Below, one piece after another: positions 19,869 to 39,826 of a stretch of DNA of 64,000 nt. Under the pieces are notes generated by a model. That model saw nothing but the letters and a program-made list of their open reading frames with translations, was not told the DNA's origin and searched no databases. This DNA is from Asterias amurensis (Eukaryota > Echinodermata > Asteroidea > Forcipulatida > Asteriidae): positions 20,134,544 to 20,198,543 of the forward strand of contig NC_092652.1 of the NCBI RefSeq assembly GCF_032118995.1. The letters are read 5' to 3'. The position numbers and the translations under genes were made by a program. Every line of letters starts with the position of its first letter. The stretch's first letter is position 1.

Positions 19869-21960
19869 CGTCATCTCAAGTTTTTAGAATATAAAAGGAT
19901 ACAAACAATTCCAAACAGTGGTCACAGTTATTAATTGCACATTTATTATTTATTATTGTCTTCAGATGTTCGTCTTCATTTGCACAGATACCATTTGTTG
20001 ATGCAGTCTTGCAGTTTGAACTTCTGGCATGGCAAGAAATTTGGTAATGTATTAGTTTAAGTTACACGGTAAAGTTTGACTAGAAGTGAATTACTATAAG
20101 AAATCTTCCCTTAAGAGGCTGTTTCTTGCGCCAAGCTGCTGAGGCATAGGTACAAACGATTGGAAGCAGCCATCAACAAATTTAACCTCCTAGACATTGG
20201 ACTTAATATCTTCAAAGGAGCAAGTTCACCAATTTCACATCTTAACGATGCTTGATGTAAAAAAAGAGTTGGATTAAACTTGATCCATTCTAGAAAGTTT
20301 CTTTCAACTTAAAGATATTTTGGTCGTTTTCATCTAAAGTTGTTTGGATTTAAGTTGACTCAAACAACTGGAATTAATAGTCCAAAATTAATCCCACAGG
20401 CATTAGACAGAAAGGTCATACACTAGCAACAGATTTAAGTTCATTTTAGTTGATTAACATAATAAAAATTATCAACTTTTCCTGTTACTGTCTTCATAAC
20501 TTCTTCATTTGTACAGATGCCAGAAGTGATGAACTATCGTTCGTTGATGTAGTCTGGCAGTTTGAACTCAAGGCGTGGCAACGAATTTGGTAATGTATCA
20601 ATTTATGTTACGAGGTACAGTTTGACTTGAATTGAATTACCACAATAGCGCTTATACAAATTGTTTCCCACCCAAAGCTGCTTGGGCATTTGTACAACTA
20701 ATTGAAAGGAGCCATTAGCAAATTTAATCTACTACACATGATGGACTTGACATCTTCAAAAGACAACTTCACTGATTTCACTTTTTAAAGATATTTTGTT
20801 GTAAGACAAATTTGGATTGAATTTGAGAAAGTTTTTCACTAACTGGAAGATATTCTGCTGAGTATAATATTTAATCTCAAGTTGTTTTGATATAAAAAGA
20901 TACAAACAACTGGAAACAATAATTGTCAAAGATTTATCTTGTAGGCATGGGTCAGAAAGATTACACTTTATGAACAGATCCAGGTTCAATTTTGTTTATT
21001 TAAATGGTTTTTTAACTATCAACTTGTTACTTGTCTTATAACTTCTTTATTTGCACAGATACCAGAGGGGTGAACTGCTACTCATTGATGTGGTCTGACA
21101 ATTTTGGACTTCAAGAAAGGCAAGGAATTTGGTAATGTATCAGTTTATGTTGCAAGGTAAAGTTTGACATGAAGTCAATTTCCAAAAGAGAGTTTTTACA
21201 AAATGTCTCTCATTCCAAGCTGCCTGGAAATTATTGAAAAAAAGTTGTGGAAGCAGTCATCAAATAAATTTGATCTCCGACACATTGGACTCGAAATCTT
21301 CAACTTAGCTAAGTAATTAATTACTCTTCGATGATGCAGTCTGGTAGTTAAATTTTTAGACACAGCAAGGAACTTAGTAATGGATCGATTAAAGTAAGAA
21401 GGCAAGGTTTGACAAAAAAATGAAGTAACACAAGAGAGATTTTTTGAACTGTGTGTCAGGTTCGTCCCTGTAAGGGGAAAACGCCACCGAGCCAGTTCCA
21501 AACCTGCCACATTGGCTCAAGACAAAAAAAAATGGTCTTCTTTAGAGATGCTGTAGAACCGTGTCAGACCAGAGCTGAGCGTCACGTGTCATGCTCTTAC
21601 TTTGCACCCCTCGTTGGCGCTGCGCTCCGCATCATTAGTTATCAAAGAAAGAGGAAACAAAGAACGTGTGTCTTCTGTGCATCAACAAAGATTTATTTTG
21701 AAACACCTGGCCACTTGGGCCATATTTATTCTTAGCAAGGAATTCACTGCAAGCCCAAGCTGCTTGGATATTTTATTGGTACAAACGATGGAAAATAATC
21801 TTTTTTTTTTAAGGAGAAACTTCGTCTAATTGGGCTGAAATTCTTCAAAGGAGCAACTAAACTGATTTCACTTCCCTTGAGATGCTTGCTAGAAAAGTGT
21901 GTATGGAATATTATTAGTTCTGAAAATTATTCTACAAAAGTTGTTAAACAATTTTACTTT
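18800..21960 (+). repeat. Tandem units of 0.5-0.7 kb (about 5-6 copies)
   Basis: Two modules alternate. One is exon-shaped (19239-19305, 19988-20043, 20517-20589, 21059-21131, degenerate near 21328-21380): TTTGCACAG-like acceptor, GATGCAGTCTGGCAGTTTGA, GAATTTG then GTAATGTAT. The other holds CAAGCTGCTTGG, ACAAACAATTGGAA and CTCCCACACATTGGAC. Copies are well diverged. A foreign segment (about 21455-21735) interrupts the last unit. Confidence 0.75.
19812..19868 (+). repeat. (CT)n microsatellite
   Basis: About 57 bases of CT dinucleotide with one G interruption, inside the tandem-unit block. Confidence 0.9.
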
Positions 21961-21974
21961 GTTTTATTTCTCTG

Positions 21975-22110
21975 CAGTTTTCTGGTGCATGATGGTGATC
22001 TAAGTGACGAACCCGACTGTGAGGTGCATCTATGTTCGTGGTACATACGCCTACAGCAAGGGAGCCTTAGTTACTCCACTGTCTACACCCTGCCTCTTTC
22101 TTATACAGGT
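21975..22110 (+). other. Possible exon at the end of the tandem block
   Basis: Bounded by a good acceptor (TTTCTCTGCAG) and a donor (ATACAG|GTACTTG), and open in the frame reading LVHDGDLSDEPDCEVHLCSW. No family is recognised. Could be an exon of a non-coding or unknown transcript. Confidence 0.2.
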
Positions 22111-22208
22111 ACTTGATTTATTTATTTTAATTTTTTTGAGAGAGATTGCCTAACATCAGAAGGTTGTAGTACAGCCACTCAAATCAAATGCCACCAGGGG
22201 CTTGCTGT

Positions 22209-22285
22209 AATGGGGTTTCACTGAAACTGGGTTTCGCTGAAACGGGGCTTTGCTGAAACGGGGTTTCGCTGAAACAGGGTTTCCC
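22209..22285 (+). repeat. 17-bp tandem repeat, about 4.5 units
   Basis: Repeated GGGTTTCGCTGAAACNG. Each unit also contains the inverted pair GTTTCGCTGAAAC, so the array can fold locally. Confidence 0.85.
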
Positions 22286-22289
22286 TCTT

Positions 22290-22505
22290 CACAGTCCATA
22301 AGGATGTAGGCATGGGTATCATCAACTAGGGAGCCTGGCTGGTTGAACAGAATGCACTACCTTCCCAATTTTTTACAGAGAATTATGGTATTAAGTGCCT
22401 TGCATAAGGGTACTAGCGTCATGACCAGCATTCGAACCCACACTCTGCTGCTGAAAAACAGCAGAGCTTGGATCCAGTGAACTAGACCGCTTGGCCACGA
22501 CACAC
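22290..22505 (-). repeat. SINE with tRNA-like head (minus strand)
   Basis: Read on the minus strand, GTGTCGTGGCCAAGCGGTCT is a leucine/serine-tRNA-like A-box region and GTGGGTTCGAATGCTGG a B box. The body (AGAATGCACTACCTTCCCAA, AAGTGCCTTGC on the plus strand) recurs at 35100-35345. Confidence 0.65.
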
Positions 22506-23143
22506 CATACTATTAAGTGTCGGGCTAGAGTAGACCCTACTCCTACTTTCACACCCCTACTAATCAGACAAATACAGTTGTGTAAAATCAGTCCAGACTT
22601 AAGGTGACATTACTTCAACGAAATTCCTGTACACAAAGGATCAATCCAAACAAATAATTCAAGATGTTATATTTTATACTGGAACAGTAGTACGTCGGCC
22701 ATATTGGGTACATGTAGCTTCCTTAAAAGCAAAGACTTGATGTGAATCAAAGTAAGGGTGGGATTGAAATGGTATGTTTCAGATACTAGTTGAAGCTGAC
22801 CTTGTTAAAAACCATTCAGTCAAAGTGGTGTTGGTTGACATCTGCCCATTCTCTTCAGAACCAACACTTCTCAAATTAGATTTACACAAGGTGCCACCGC
22901 AAACCTCACCTAAAATGATGCAAAGTTTGAAATTCCTACTTGGTGAAAGTGATAAACAGTTCTGTCGTTTCCATCCACAGATCGGACGAGAGTCTTGGAA
23001 GATGACATCTGCCTGAGATGACAACAGAGATGCAGGGAAGGCTCTGGCTGGATTGAGGATCAAGAGGACAAGAGCTGAAGACTGACTGGAGCAAGTCTAA
23101 TCAAGATGACGATCAACATCATCCGGATCACAAGGGCACACTA

Positions 23144-23415
23144 AACGCCTCTCTTAGGGTACGTTCGTTTAGCTGCCCTGGGTCGACCCTGGTGTGTGGC
23201 GTTTTTTTTTTAATTACCACGTTCGTCCTGGGAAAAAAAAACCGCCACACACCGGGGTCGACCCAGGGAAGCTAAACGAACGCACCCTCAATATCTATGC
23301 ATAAGGTACATCACAATGCTAACCCAAAACGAGGCTATGGGTGCCGGAGGTGCGTCTATAGCCTCATTTTTGGGTAAGAATTATGACGTCCTGCATAAAT
23401 ATTAAGAGAGGCGTA
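23144..23415. repeat. Palindromic element split by another palindrome
   Basis: The outer arms are ACGCCTCTCTTA on the left and TAAGAGAGGCGT on the right. The left arm continues only after 23288 (CAATATCTATGCAT, matching the complement of ATGCA...ATATT on the right). The centre holds GAGGCTAT/ATAGCCTC arms. The element at 23156-23288 has thus inserted into the left arm. Confidence 0.65.
23156..23288. repeat. Inserted palindromic MITE
   Basis: Arms AGGGTACGTTCGTTTAGCTG and its near-complement ending CGCACCCT enclose CTGGGTCGACCC and GTGTGTGGCG, which pair with GGGTCGACCCAGG and CGCCACACAC. Ends resemble those of 2544-2784. Confidence 0.75.
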
Positions 23416-23433
23416 TAACCGGAAGTGACATCC

Positions 23434-23580
23434 AGGGCCCAATTTCATAAAGCCTGTAAGCAGAAAAAGTTGCTACGCACAGAATAGTATTGCTCATTAT
23501 AAACAGGCTACCAGCCAAAAGTTTGCGTTGCTGTGGCTGGTGCCCCATTCACTTTTAACAGCTTTATGAAATTGGGCCCT
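23434..23580. repeat. Family G MITE, complete
   Basis: Ends AGGGCCCAATTTCATAAAGC and GCTTTATGAAATTGGGCCCT are an almost perfect inverted repeat; the interior has AAGTTGCT and GGCTGGTGCCCCA. Partial relatives are at 30405, 34253, 36455, 37008, 47490, 55590 and 62080. Confidence 0.8.
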
Positions 23581-23587
23581 GAGACTT

Positions 23588-23709
23588 GGGCTGTATCCGA
23601 ATTTGCAGCTATGATTCCGGCTGCGACTAATAAACGGTGTTTTTCAATGCATGATGATGCGTAAAGCTAGCTGTAGCCAGAGCTGTAGACGCCAATTCGG
23701 ACACAGCCT
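23588..23709. repeat. MITE with GGCTGTATCCGAAT ends
   Basis: Left end GGGCTGTATCCGAATTTGCA pairs with right end CGCCAATTCGGACACAGCC; 122 bp, directly after the family G copy. Confidence 0.6.
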
Positions 23710-24641
23710 TATGAACCTATAGCCATTTATCAAGTTGTGGCCATCTTGTTCCCCTGATCAATTCACATAACTAGCCAAATGGAGGCTTGGATGAAATAAA
23801 CGTGCCCCTCTGTACGCAATTAGAATTCGACCTTTGACATTCAGTGTGCACAGTGCAAACAGGGAACTAGATAGTCAAAACATAATAAAAGCCTATTATG
23901 TTTTAAGATAAGGTTATTAAAATGTACTCTGTTTAAGAATTATGTAAGTATGTTTAAATATTGTGGATGTTCATACTTATCTAGTGCGAACTTTAAAAAA
24001 CTGTACTTCAGTTTGTAATCTGATTATAGTCTTGGTGCAAGAGGCTGGTTCAGGGCTACTAGCGAATGCTTTAAAACGGTGAAGTTGTTGCGACGCCTAT
24101 GCATTGTGAGACACTACCAAAAATGTGAAAAAAACCTTCTTGCACCAAGACAATGAACTTGTTTGATATTATGCACTTCTGTAAATAGACATTGCAAGTC
24201 TCGCGCATTATTTTAACACTGGTACCTAAAGTGCACAAATTTGTTTCCTTCATGTGTTGAAGCGATGCATGTTGAACCAACCAGGTCCCAAGGCAGTTTG
24301 ATAATGCGTGAGACTTGCACAGTCCATTATACTTAATGCTTATGCACAGAGTATACATTAACATGGTTGCCATTTGAGCTTGATTGGAATTTCCACATGT
24401 TTTTCCCTTATTAGGAGGGTTTGTAGTTTTCCCCCATCCCGATATCAGCAATCAAAGGCTATTGACCAATTAAGTTTTTATGGTCTTTAATTTTTGAAGT
24501 AACTACCAAAAGTACCCCCCCTTTCAACACATACATAATCAATGTGTAGTAAATATAAGTAAGAGTAAATATTAAATGTGTGGTTTTTTTAAAGATGAAT
24601 GAGTTGTCACTTTTAACATTTATTGGAGTGTGTATTTTCCC
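23710..24641. other. Intergenic stretch, no recognised gene
   Basis: A 126-codon minus-strand frame (24071-24451) has no recognisable domain. The words GTCTTGGTGCAAGAG (about 24030) and CTTGCACCAAGAC (about 24139) are inverted and recur at about 25087 and 25270, which suggests a diffuse repeat. Confidence 0.45.
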
Positions 24642-25012
24642 ATAAAGACACTGGACACCTTTGGTAATTGTCAAAGATCAGTCAGATTCTCACTTGGTTG
24701 TATCTGAACATTTGCACAAAATAACAAACCTATGAAAATTTGAACTCAATTGGTCGTCGGAGTTGCGAGATAATAATGGAAGAAAAATCACCCTTGTCAC
24801 ACGAAATTGTGTGCTTCCAGATGCTCGAGTTCGGAACCTCAAAATCTTAGTCTGAGGTCTCGAAAACTACATTACTTCAGAGGGAGCCGTTTCTCACAAT
24901 GTTTTACACTATCAAGTTGATAGTATCCACCTCTCCCCATTACTCGTTACCAAGTAAGGTTTTGTGCTAATAAATATTTTGAGTAATTACCAAAAGTGTC
25001 CACCGCCTTTAA
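24642..25012. repeat. Family A mini-transposon, full-length
   Basis: Left end AAAGACACTGGACACCTTTG and right end AAGTGTCCACCGCCTTTAA, with a GGAACCTCA/TGAGGTCTC central hairpin. The left TTAA has mutated. Confidence 0.8.
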
Positions 25013-25333
25013 TACATCCCCACGTGATCAGATTTTGACCAATCAGAGTCTGTAAACTGTCCAAATGTAATACTAATATCTAATGAGTCTTGGTGCAAGA
25101 GAGTTTTTGTTCCTTATCTCTTCACTGTTGCGATGCTATCTGCCCACATTCTAAAATAAGTTTTTAACTTATAATTTATAAGTTTTTAACTTTTTAAAAG
25201 CTTATCCAGACAGTTTCCATTGTTGTTTATGACTTGATAGTTTATGTTAAAAAGTTGCATCCCATTGTTGGAACATCTGGCACCAAGACTTATCTGATGT
25301 GGTTTAAATGAAACTTGGTTGATACCTTTATGT

Positions 25334-25704
25334 TTAAAGGAAAGGTACATGTTTGGTAAATGTCAAAAACCAGTCTTCTCACTCGATGTATCCCATCATA
25401 ACCATCAATAACAAGCCTGTGAAAATTTGGGCTCAACTGGTCATCAAAGTTGCGAGAAAATGATGAAAGAAAAAACACCCTTATTGGACGACTTTGTGTG
25501 CTTTCAGATGGGAATAAAAGACTTCTAGCTAGAAGTCTTTTATTGTTTAAGTGAGCAATAACCTCTTTCTCAAAAACTAAGTTACTTCAGAGGGAGTTTA
25601 TTTCCCACAATGTTTTATCAACAGCTCTCCAATGCTTGTTACCAAGTCAGTTTTTAAGTTAATATTTGTTTTGAGTAATTACCAAACGTGTACTTTCCCT
25701 TTAA
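25334..25704. repeat. Family A' mini-transposon
   Basis: Same interior flanks as family A but different ends (TTAAAGGAAAGGTACATGTT and ACGTGTACTTTCCCTTTAA) and a different central hairpin (AAAAGACTTCTAG/CTAGAAGTCTTTT, about 25515-25545). A second A' is at 52473-52836. Its right end touches the satellite array. Confidence 0.8.
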
Positions 25705-28700
25705 GTGATGCAGTAGGCTCTACTGCTGCCTTTTAACGTCACATGACCCCGGATATAAGATATATTTTAGGAAATATTGGCACTTGAAAAATAGGCAAAA
25801 AACCAACAAAATCATAAGGGGTAAGTCCAGCAATTTTAGCAAATTTTGGCAAATTTTCAAGTTGCTCTAAAAAGATGAGTAGGCTCTACTGATGCCTTTA
25901 AATGTCACTTGACCCTGGATATAAGCTATATCTAAGGAAATCATAACACTTGAAAAATAGGCCAAAAATTGAAAAAATCGTAAGTCCAGCACTTTTATCA
26001 AAATTTGGCAAATTTTTAAGTTGCTCTAAAAAGATGCAGTAGGCTCTACTGATGCCTTTAAATGTCACTTGACCCAAGATATAAGCTTTATTGTAGGAAA
26101 TATTGGCACTTGAAAAATAGGCCAAAAAACCAAAAAAATCATAAGGGGTAAATCCAGCATTTTTATTAAATTTTGGCAAATTTTAAAGTTGCTCTAAAAA
26201 GATACAGTAGGCGCTACAGTTGCCTTTTTATGTCACTTGACCCTGGATATAAGACATATTTTAGGAAATTTCGACACTTGAAAAACAGGCCACAAATTCA
26301 AAAAATCATAAGGGGTAAGTCTAGCACTTTTATCAAATTTTGGCAAATTTTAGGTTGCTCTAAAAAGATGCAGTAGGCTCTACTGATGCTTTTAAATGTC
26401 ACTTGACCCCGGATAAGCTTTATTGTAGGAAATATTGGCACTTGAAAAATAGGCAAAAAAACAAAAAAAATCGTAAGGGGTAAGTCCAGCATTTTTATCA
26501 AATTTTGGCAAATTTTAAAGTTGCTCTAAAAATATGCAGTAGGCTCTACTGCTGCCTTTAAATGTCACTTAACCCCGGATATAAGCTATATTTTAGGAAA
26601 TATTGACACTTGAAAAATAGGCCAAAAATTGAAAAAAATCAAAAGGGGTAAATCCAGCATTTTTATCAAATTTTTGCAAATTTTTCAGTTGCTCTAAAAA
26701 GATGCAGTAGGCTCTACTGATGCTTTTAAATGTCACTTGACCCTGGAAATAAGCTATATTTTAGGAAATATTGACACTTGAAAATAGGCCAAAAATTGAA
26801 AAAATCAAAAGGGGTCAGTCCAGCATTTTTATCAATATTTTGCAAATTTTCAAGTTGCTCTAAAAAGATGCAGTAGGCTCTACTGATGCCTTTAAATGTC
26901 ACTTGACCCCAGATATAAGCTTTATTTTAGGAAATATTGACACTTGAAAATAGGCCAAAAATTGAAAAAATCAAAAGGGGTAAGTCCAGCATTTTTATCA
27001 ATATTTTGCCAATTTTCAAGTTGCTCTAAAAAGATGCAGTAGGCTCTACTGATGCCTTTAAATGTCACTTGACCCCAGATATAAGCTTTATTTTAGGAAA
27101 TATTGACACTTAAAAAATAGGCCAAAAAACAAACAAAAATTATAAGGGGTAAGTCCAGCATTTTTAATAAATTTTTGCCAATTTTCAAGTTGCTCTAAAA
27201 AAGATGTAGTAGGCTCTACTGATGCCTTTAAATGACACTTGACCCTGGAAATAAGCTATATATTAGGAAATATTGACACTTGAAAATTAAGCAAAAAATA
27301 AAAAAACATCATAAGGGGTATGTCCAGCTTTTTAATCAAATTTTTGCAAATTTTAAAGTTGCTCTAAAAAGATGCAGTAGGCTCTACTGATGCCTTTAAA
27401 TGTCACTTGACCCCAGATATAAGCTTTATTTTAGGAAATATTGACACTTAAAAAATAGGCCAAAAAACAAACAAAAATTATAAGGGGTAATGCCAGCATT
27501 TTTATAAAATTTTTGCAAATTTTTCAGTTGCTCTAAAAAGATGCAGTAGGCTCTACTGATGCTTTTAAATGTCACTTGACCCTGGAAATATACTATATTT
27601 TAGGAAATATTGACACTTGAAAATAGGCCAAAAATTGAAAAAATCAAAAGGGGTAAGTCCAGCATTTTTAATCAAATTTTTGCAAATTTTCAAGTTGCTC
27701 TAAAAAGATGCAGTAGGCTCTACTGATGCCTTTAAATGTCACTTGACCTAGGATATAGGCTATATTTTAGGAAATATTGACACTTGAAAAATAGGCCAAA
27801 AATTGAAAAATCATAAGGGGCAAGTCCAGCATTCTTATCAAATTTTGGCCAATTTTTCAAGTTGCTCTAAAAAGATACAGTAGGCTCTACTGATGCCTTT
27901 AAATGTCACTTGACCCTGGAAATAAGCTTATTTTAGGAAATATTGGCACTTGAAAAATATGCATTAAAATTGAAAAAAATCACAAAGGGTAAGTCCAGCA
28001 TTTTTATCAAGTTTTTGTCAAATTTTAAGTTGCTCTAAAAAGATGCAGGAGGCTCTACTGATGCCTTTAAATGTCACTTGACCCTGGAAATAAGCTATAT
28101 ATTAGGAAATATTGACACTTGAAAATTAGGCAAAAAATCAAAAAAATCATAAGGGGTATGTCCAGCTTTTTAATCAAATTTTTGCAAATTTTCAAGTTGC
28201 TCTAAAAAGATGCAGTAGGCTCTACTGATGCCTTTAAATGTCACTTGACCTAGGATATAGGCTATATTTTAGGAAATATTGACACTTGAAAAATAGGCCA
28301 AAAATTGAAAAATCATAAGGGGCAAGTCCAGCATTCTTATCAAATTTTGGCCAATTTTCAAGTTGCTCTAAAAAGATACAGTAGGCACTACTGATGCCTT
28401 TAAATGTCACTTGACCCTGGAAATAAGCTTATTTTAGGAAATATTGGCACTTGAAAAATATGAATTAAAATTGAAAAAAATCACAAAGGGTAAGTCCAGC
28501 ATTTTTATCAAGTTTTTGTCAAATTTTAAGTTGCTCTAAAAAGATGCAGGAGGCTCTACTGATGCCTTTAAATGTCACTTGACCCTGGAAATAAGCTATA
28601 TATTAGGAAATATTGACACTTGAAAATTAAGCAAAAAATCAAAAAAAATCATAAGGGGTATGTCCAGGTTTTTAATCAAATTTTTGCAAATTTTCAAGTT

Positions 28701-29450
28701 GCTCTAAAAAGATGCAGTAGGCTCTACTGATGCCTTTAAATGTCACTTGACCTAGGATATAGGCTATATTTTAGGAAATATTGACACTTGAAAAATAGGC
28801 CAAAAATTGAAAAATCATAAGGGGCAAGTCCAGCATTCTTATCAAATTTTGGCAAATTATTAAGTTGGTCTAAAAAGATACAGTAGGCTCTACTGATGCC
28901 TTTAAATGTCACTTGACCCCAGATATACGCTTATTTTAGGAAATATTGGCACTTGAAAAATATGAATTAAAATTGAAAAAAATCACAAAGGGTAAGTCCA
29001 GCATTTTTATCAAGTTTTTGTCAAATTTTAAATTGCTCTAAAAAGATGCAGGAGGCTCTACTGATGCCTTTAAATGTCACTTGACCCTGGAAATTAGCTA
29101 TATATTAGGAAATATTGACACTTGAAAAATAGGCCAAAAATTGAAAAAATCATAAGGGGTAAGTCCAGCTTTTTAATCAAATTTTTGCAAATTTTCAAGT
29201 TGCTCTAAAAAGATGCAGGAGGCTCTACTGATGCCTTTAAATGTCACTTGACCCTGGAAATAAGCTATATGTTAGGAAATATTGACACTTGAAAATTAGG
29301 CAAAAAATCAAAAAAAATCATAAGGGGTAAGTCCAGCTTTTTATCAAATTTTGGCAAATTTTCAAGTTGCTCTAAAAAGATGCAGTAGGCTCTACTGATG
29401 CTTTTAAATGTCACTTGACCCAGGATATTATTTTAAGAAATACCGACACC
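25705..29450 (+). repeat. Satellite array, about 23 units of about 167 bp
   Basis: The word CAGTAGGCTCTACTG recurs 23 times from 25709 to 29385, mean spacing 167 bp. The AT-rich unit also holds TTTAAATGTCACTTGACC, TTAGGAAATATTG and GGGGTAAGTCCAGCATTTTT. From about 27705 to 29215 three variant units (one with CTTGACCTAGGATATAGG, one with GGCACTTGAAAAATATG, one with GCAGGAGGCTCTACTG) repeat in the same order three times, a higher-order period of about 502 bp. Short open frames in the array are not genes. Confidence 0.95.
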
Positions 29451-29454
29451 TGAA

Positions 29455-29649
29455 AAGGTTTCAGGCCTGAAGTCTTTCATTATTTAAGTCAGAATTTACC
29501 TCCCTCTCAAAAGCTACATTACTTCAGAGGGAGCCGTTTCTCACAATGTTTTATACTACCAAACAACTCTCCACTGCCCCTTTCCCTGTAAGTTTTTATG
29601 CTAACAATTATTTTGAGTAATTACCAATAGTGTCAATGATCCACTGCCT

Positions 29650-29652
<3 letters not shown>
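29455..29652. repeat. Right half of a family A' element at the RNF32 stop
   Basis: From GAAGTCTTTCATTATTTAAG through ACTTCAGAGGGAGCCGTTTC to GTGTCAATGATCCACTGCCTTTAA. The terminal TTAA contains the RNF32 stop codon read on the minus strand. It borders the satellite array. Confidence 0.75.
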
Positions 29653-38125
<8,473 letters not shown>

Positions 38126-38139
38126 AGTGGTCGTTTCAT

Positions 38140-39826
38140 CAGGGTTCGACCTTAACGCTGGTCCGCTGGCCAAATGCCAGTAGAAATCGCGGCGGACCAG
38201 CTGAAACACCTTGCCAACTGGTCCGGCTGACCAGTCAAAAATATCGGCAGCGGTACTACTATGACTATTATTTAAATATTTTTAGGCTCGAATAAAACGT
38301 AAAAACATTCACTCAAGGTTTGGATAAAACGTAAAAAAAATCACCCGAAGTGCCGCTGAACGCTGGCAAACTTTCCACGATAACGCATACACATGTACAC
38401 ACAGCGCAAAATCCCATCATGCAACGCAAATGCTTGTAGTCTTCGTATTAGTTCACGTGTGCCAAAAAGTGTAAGAAACATTAAACGCTAGAGGGCGTTT
38501 CAGAATATTCTATAGCGTGAGAATAGACGCCCTCTATTGGTGAAAGTACGCGATAGCTTACAAAACTAGCTTCAATCGCCTTGACAAAAGACCACAAGCA
38601 AAACGCATTCTGTCAGCAGCAGCATGGTCGTCGTCAACGGAGCAGATTTCCGTGTGGGAAAAAGAGTCTAGCGTGTTTACGAAAAACGAGCGAGACGGTG
38701 AGGCTTCATTGAACAAAAATTACAAAGTTAGGATACTCTGGATGAGCAAAAAGGAGTATTTAATTGGGATTAGTATGGTTCTTCCGTCCTGATTTTGCTT
38801 ATTTTTTTTGGTTATTTGGGGCTTGTTTTTTTTTGCGGGAGATTGTTCGGCGATCTAGTTTGGCTCCATGGTTTTATTGGTCAAATATAGTGTGCGATTG
38901 CTTGGTTTTTTTTTTTGCGGGTTCAAATTTCAAGAAAGACTTGGGTTCTCGAATGCAACACCTCATGGTTTAACAAAGGCGCAGTTGTTTTTGTTGCTTT
39001 TAATAGAATTTTTTCTTCACAAAACAGACGCCGGCACCGACCATTCCATACACATAATTAAAAAAATACCGTAAAACTCGTATGCTTCTCCATGGATGTT
39101 GCAACTATTTTGATGTCTACTTTTTTTTTTTTTTTTTTCTGGACGAAAGTGGGAAGATTTTGGGAACTTCGGTTATCGGTACGATGTATTATGTTTATGA
39201 ATATTTATTAAAAGTACAAACAGGCAATGTTTATACATGATAAAATAACTTAAGTGATCGCAAGTAAACCCTCCCCACTGTAGATTTGAAGGCAATACAT
39301 AAAAAGTTAATATTTTTAACAGTTGGTTTTAAAGTGTTTTTTTTGTTAAGTAAAACAATAAAAACAAATTCATACAAATGTTCTTCGTACTTAGGAATAC
39401 TTCGATGTCCAGTGCTTACAATAAACCGTAGACTAAAAAATTACCTAAATAAAGATCATGTTAAATTTTCCAATTTGCTCTCACAAATAATTTGACCTGT
39501 TATTAAATTAATTTTAATAAGATTATTGTTATTACTTTTTTTAAAGAAAAAATACTCTCAAATTAGTGAGCCCCCTTACGAACACAATAACTTGGTACAC
39601 ATAAATAAAGTATGGCTTCCAGTGCAGTTAAGTTGACGTTGCAATTCATGTTGAATTTTGAAATAGCAGCGATTAAAAATCGAGCAGTTGGTATACAACA
39701 GTATTTTTTTAGTTAAAAAAACATATAAAAAATTTGACGGACCAGTCAAAAACCTGGCGGACCAGTGAAAAATCAAGCCAACTGGTCCTGCTGGCCAGTT
39801 GAAAAAAAAGTTAAGGGCAACCCCTG
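38140..39826. mobile_element. 1.69-kb DNA transposon, hAT-like ends, between RNF32 and TSN
   Basis: The left end CAGGGTTCGACCTTAACGCT and the right end AAGTTAAGGGCAACCCCTG are inverted. Subterminal ACTGGTCC/GGCCAGT words (CTGGTCCGCTGGCCA left, CTGGTCCTGCTGGCCAGTT right) are also shared. The flanks TTTCAT and ATTCAT could be an imperfect 6-bp target duplication. No transposase was recognised inside, so it is non-autonomous or decayed. It sits 14 bases upstream of the RNF32 ATG. Confidence 0.7.

Noticed and set aside
22774-23016. 80-codon plus-strand frame (LVEADLVKNHSVKVVLVD)
   Set aside because: Open and preceded by a CAG acceptor, but unsupported by any family or by a neighbouring exon; kept out for lack of evidence.
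24071-24451. 126-codon minus-strand frame
   Set aside because: No recognisable domain, no splice context, and it lies among inverted words that look repetitive.
25898-26501. Frames of 60-90 codons in the satellite
   Set aside because: They repeat with the 167-bp unit and are not conserved between units.
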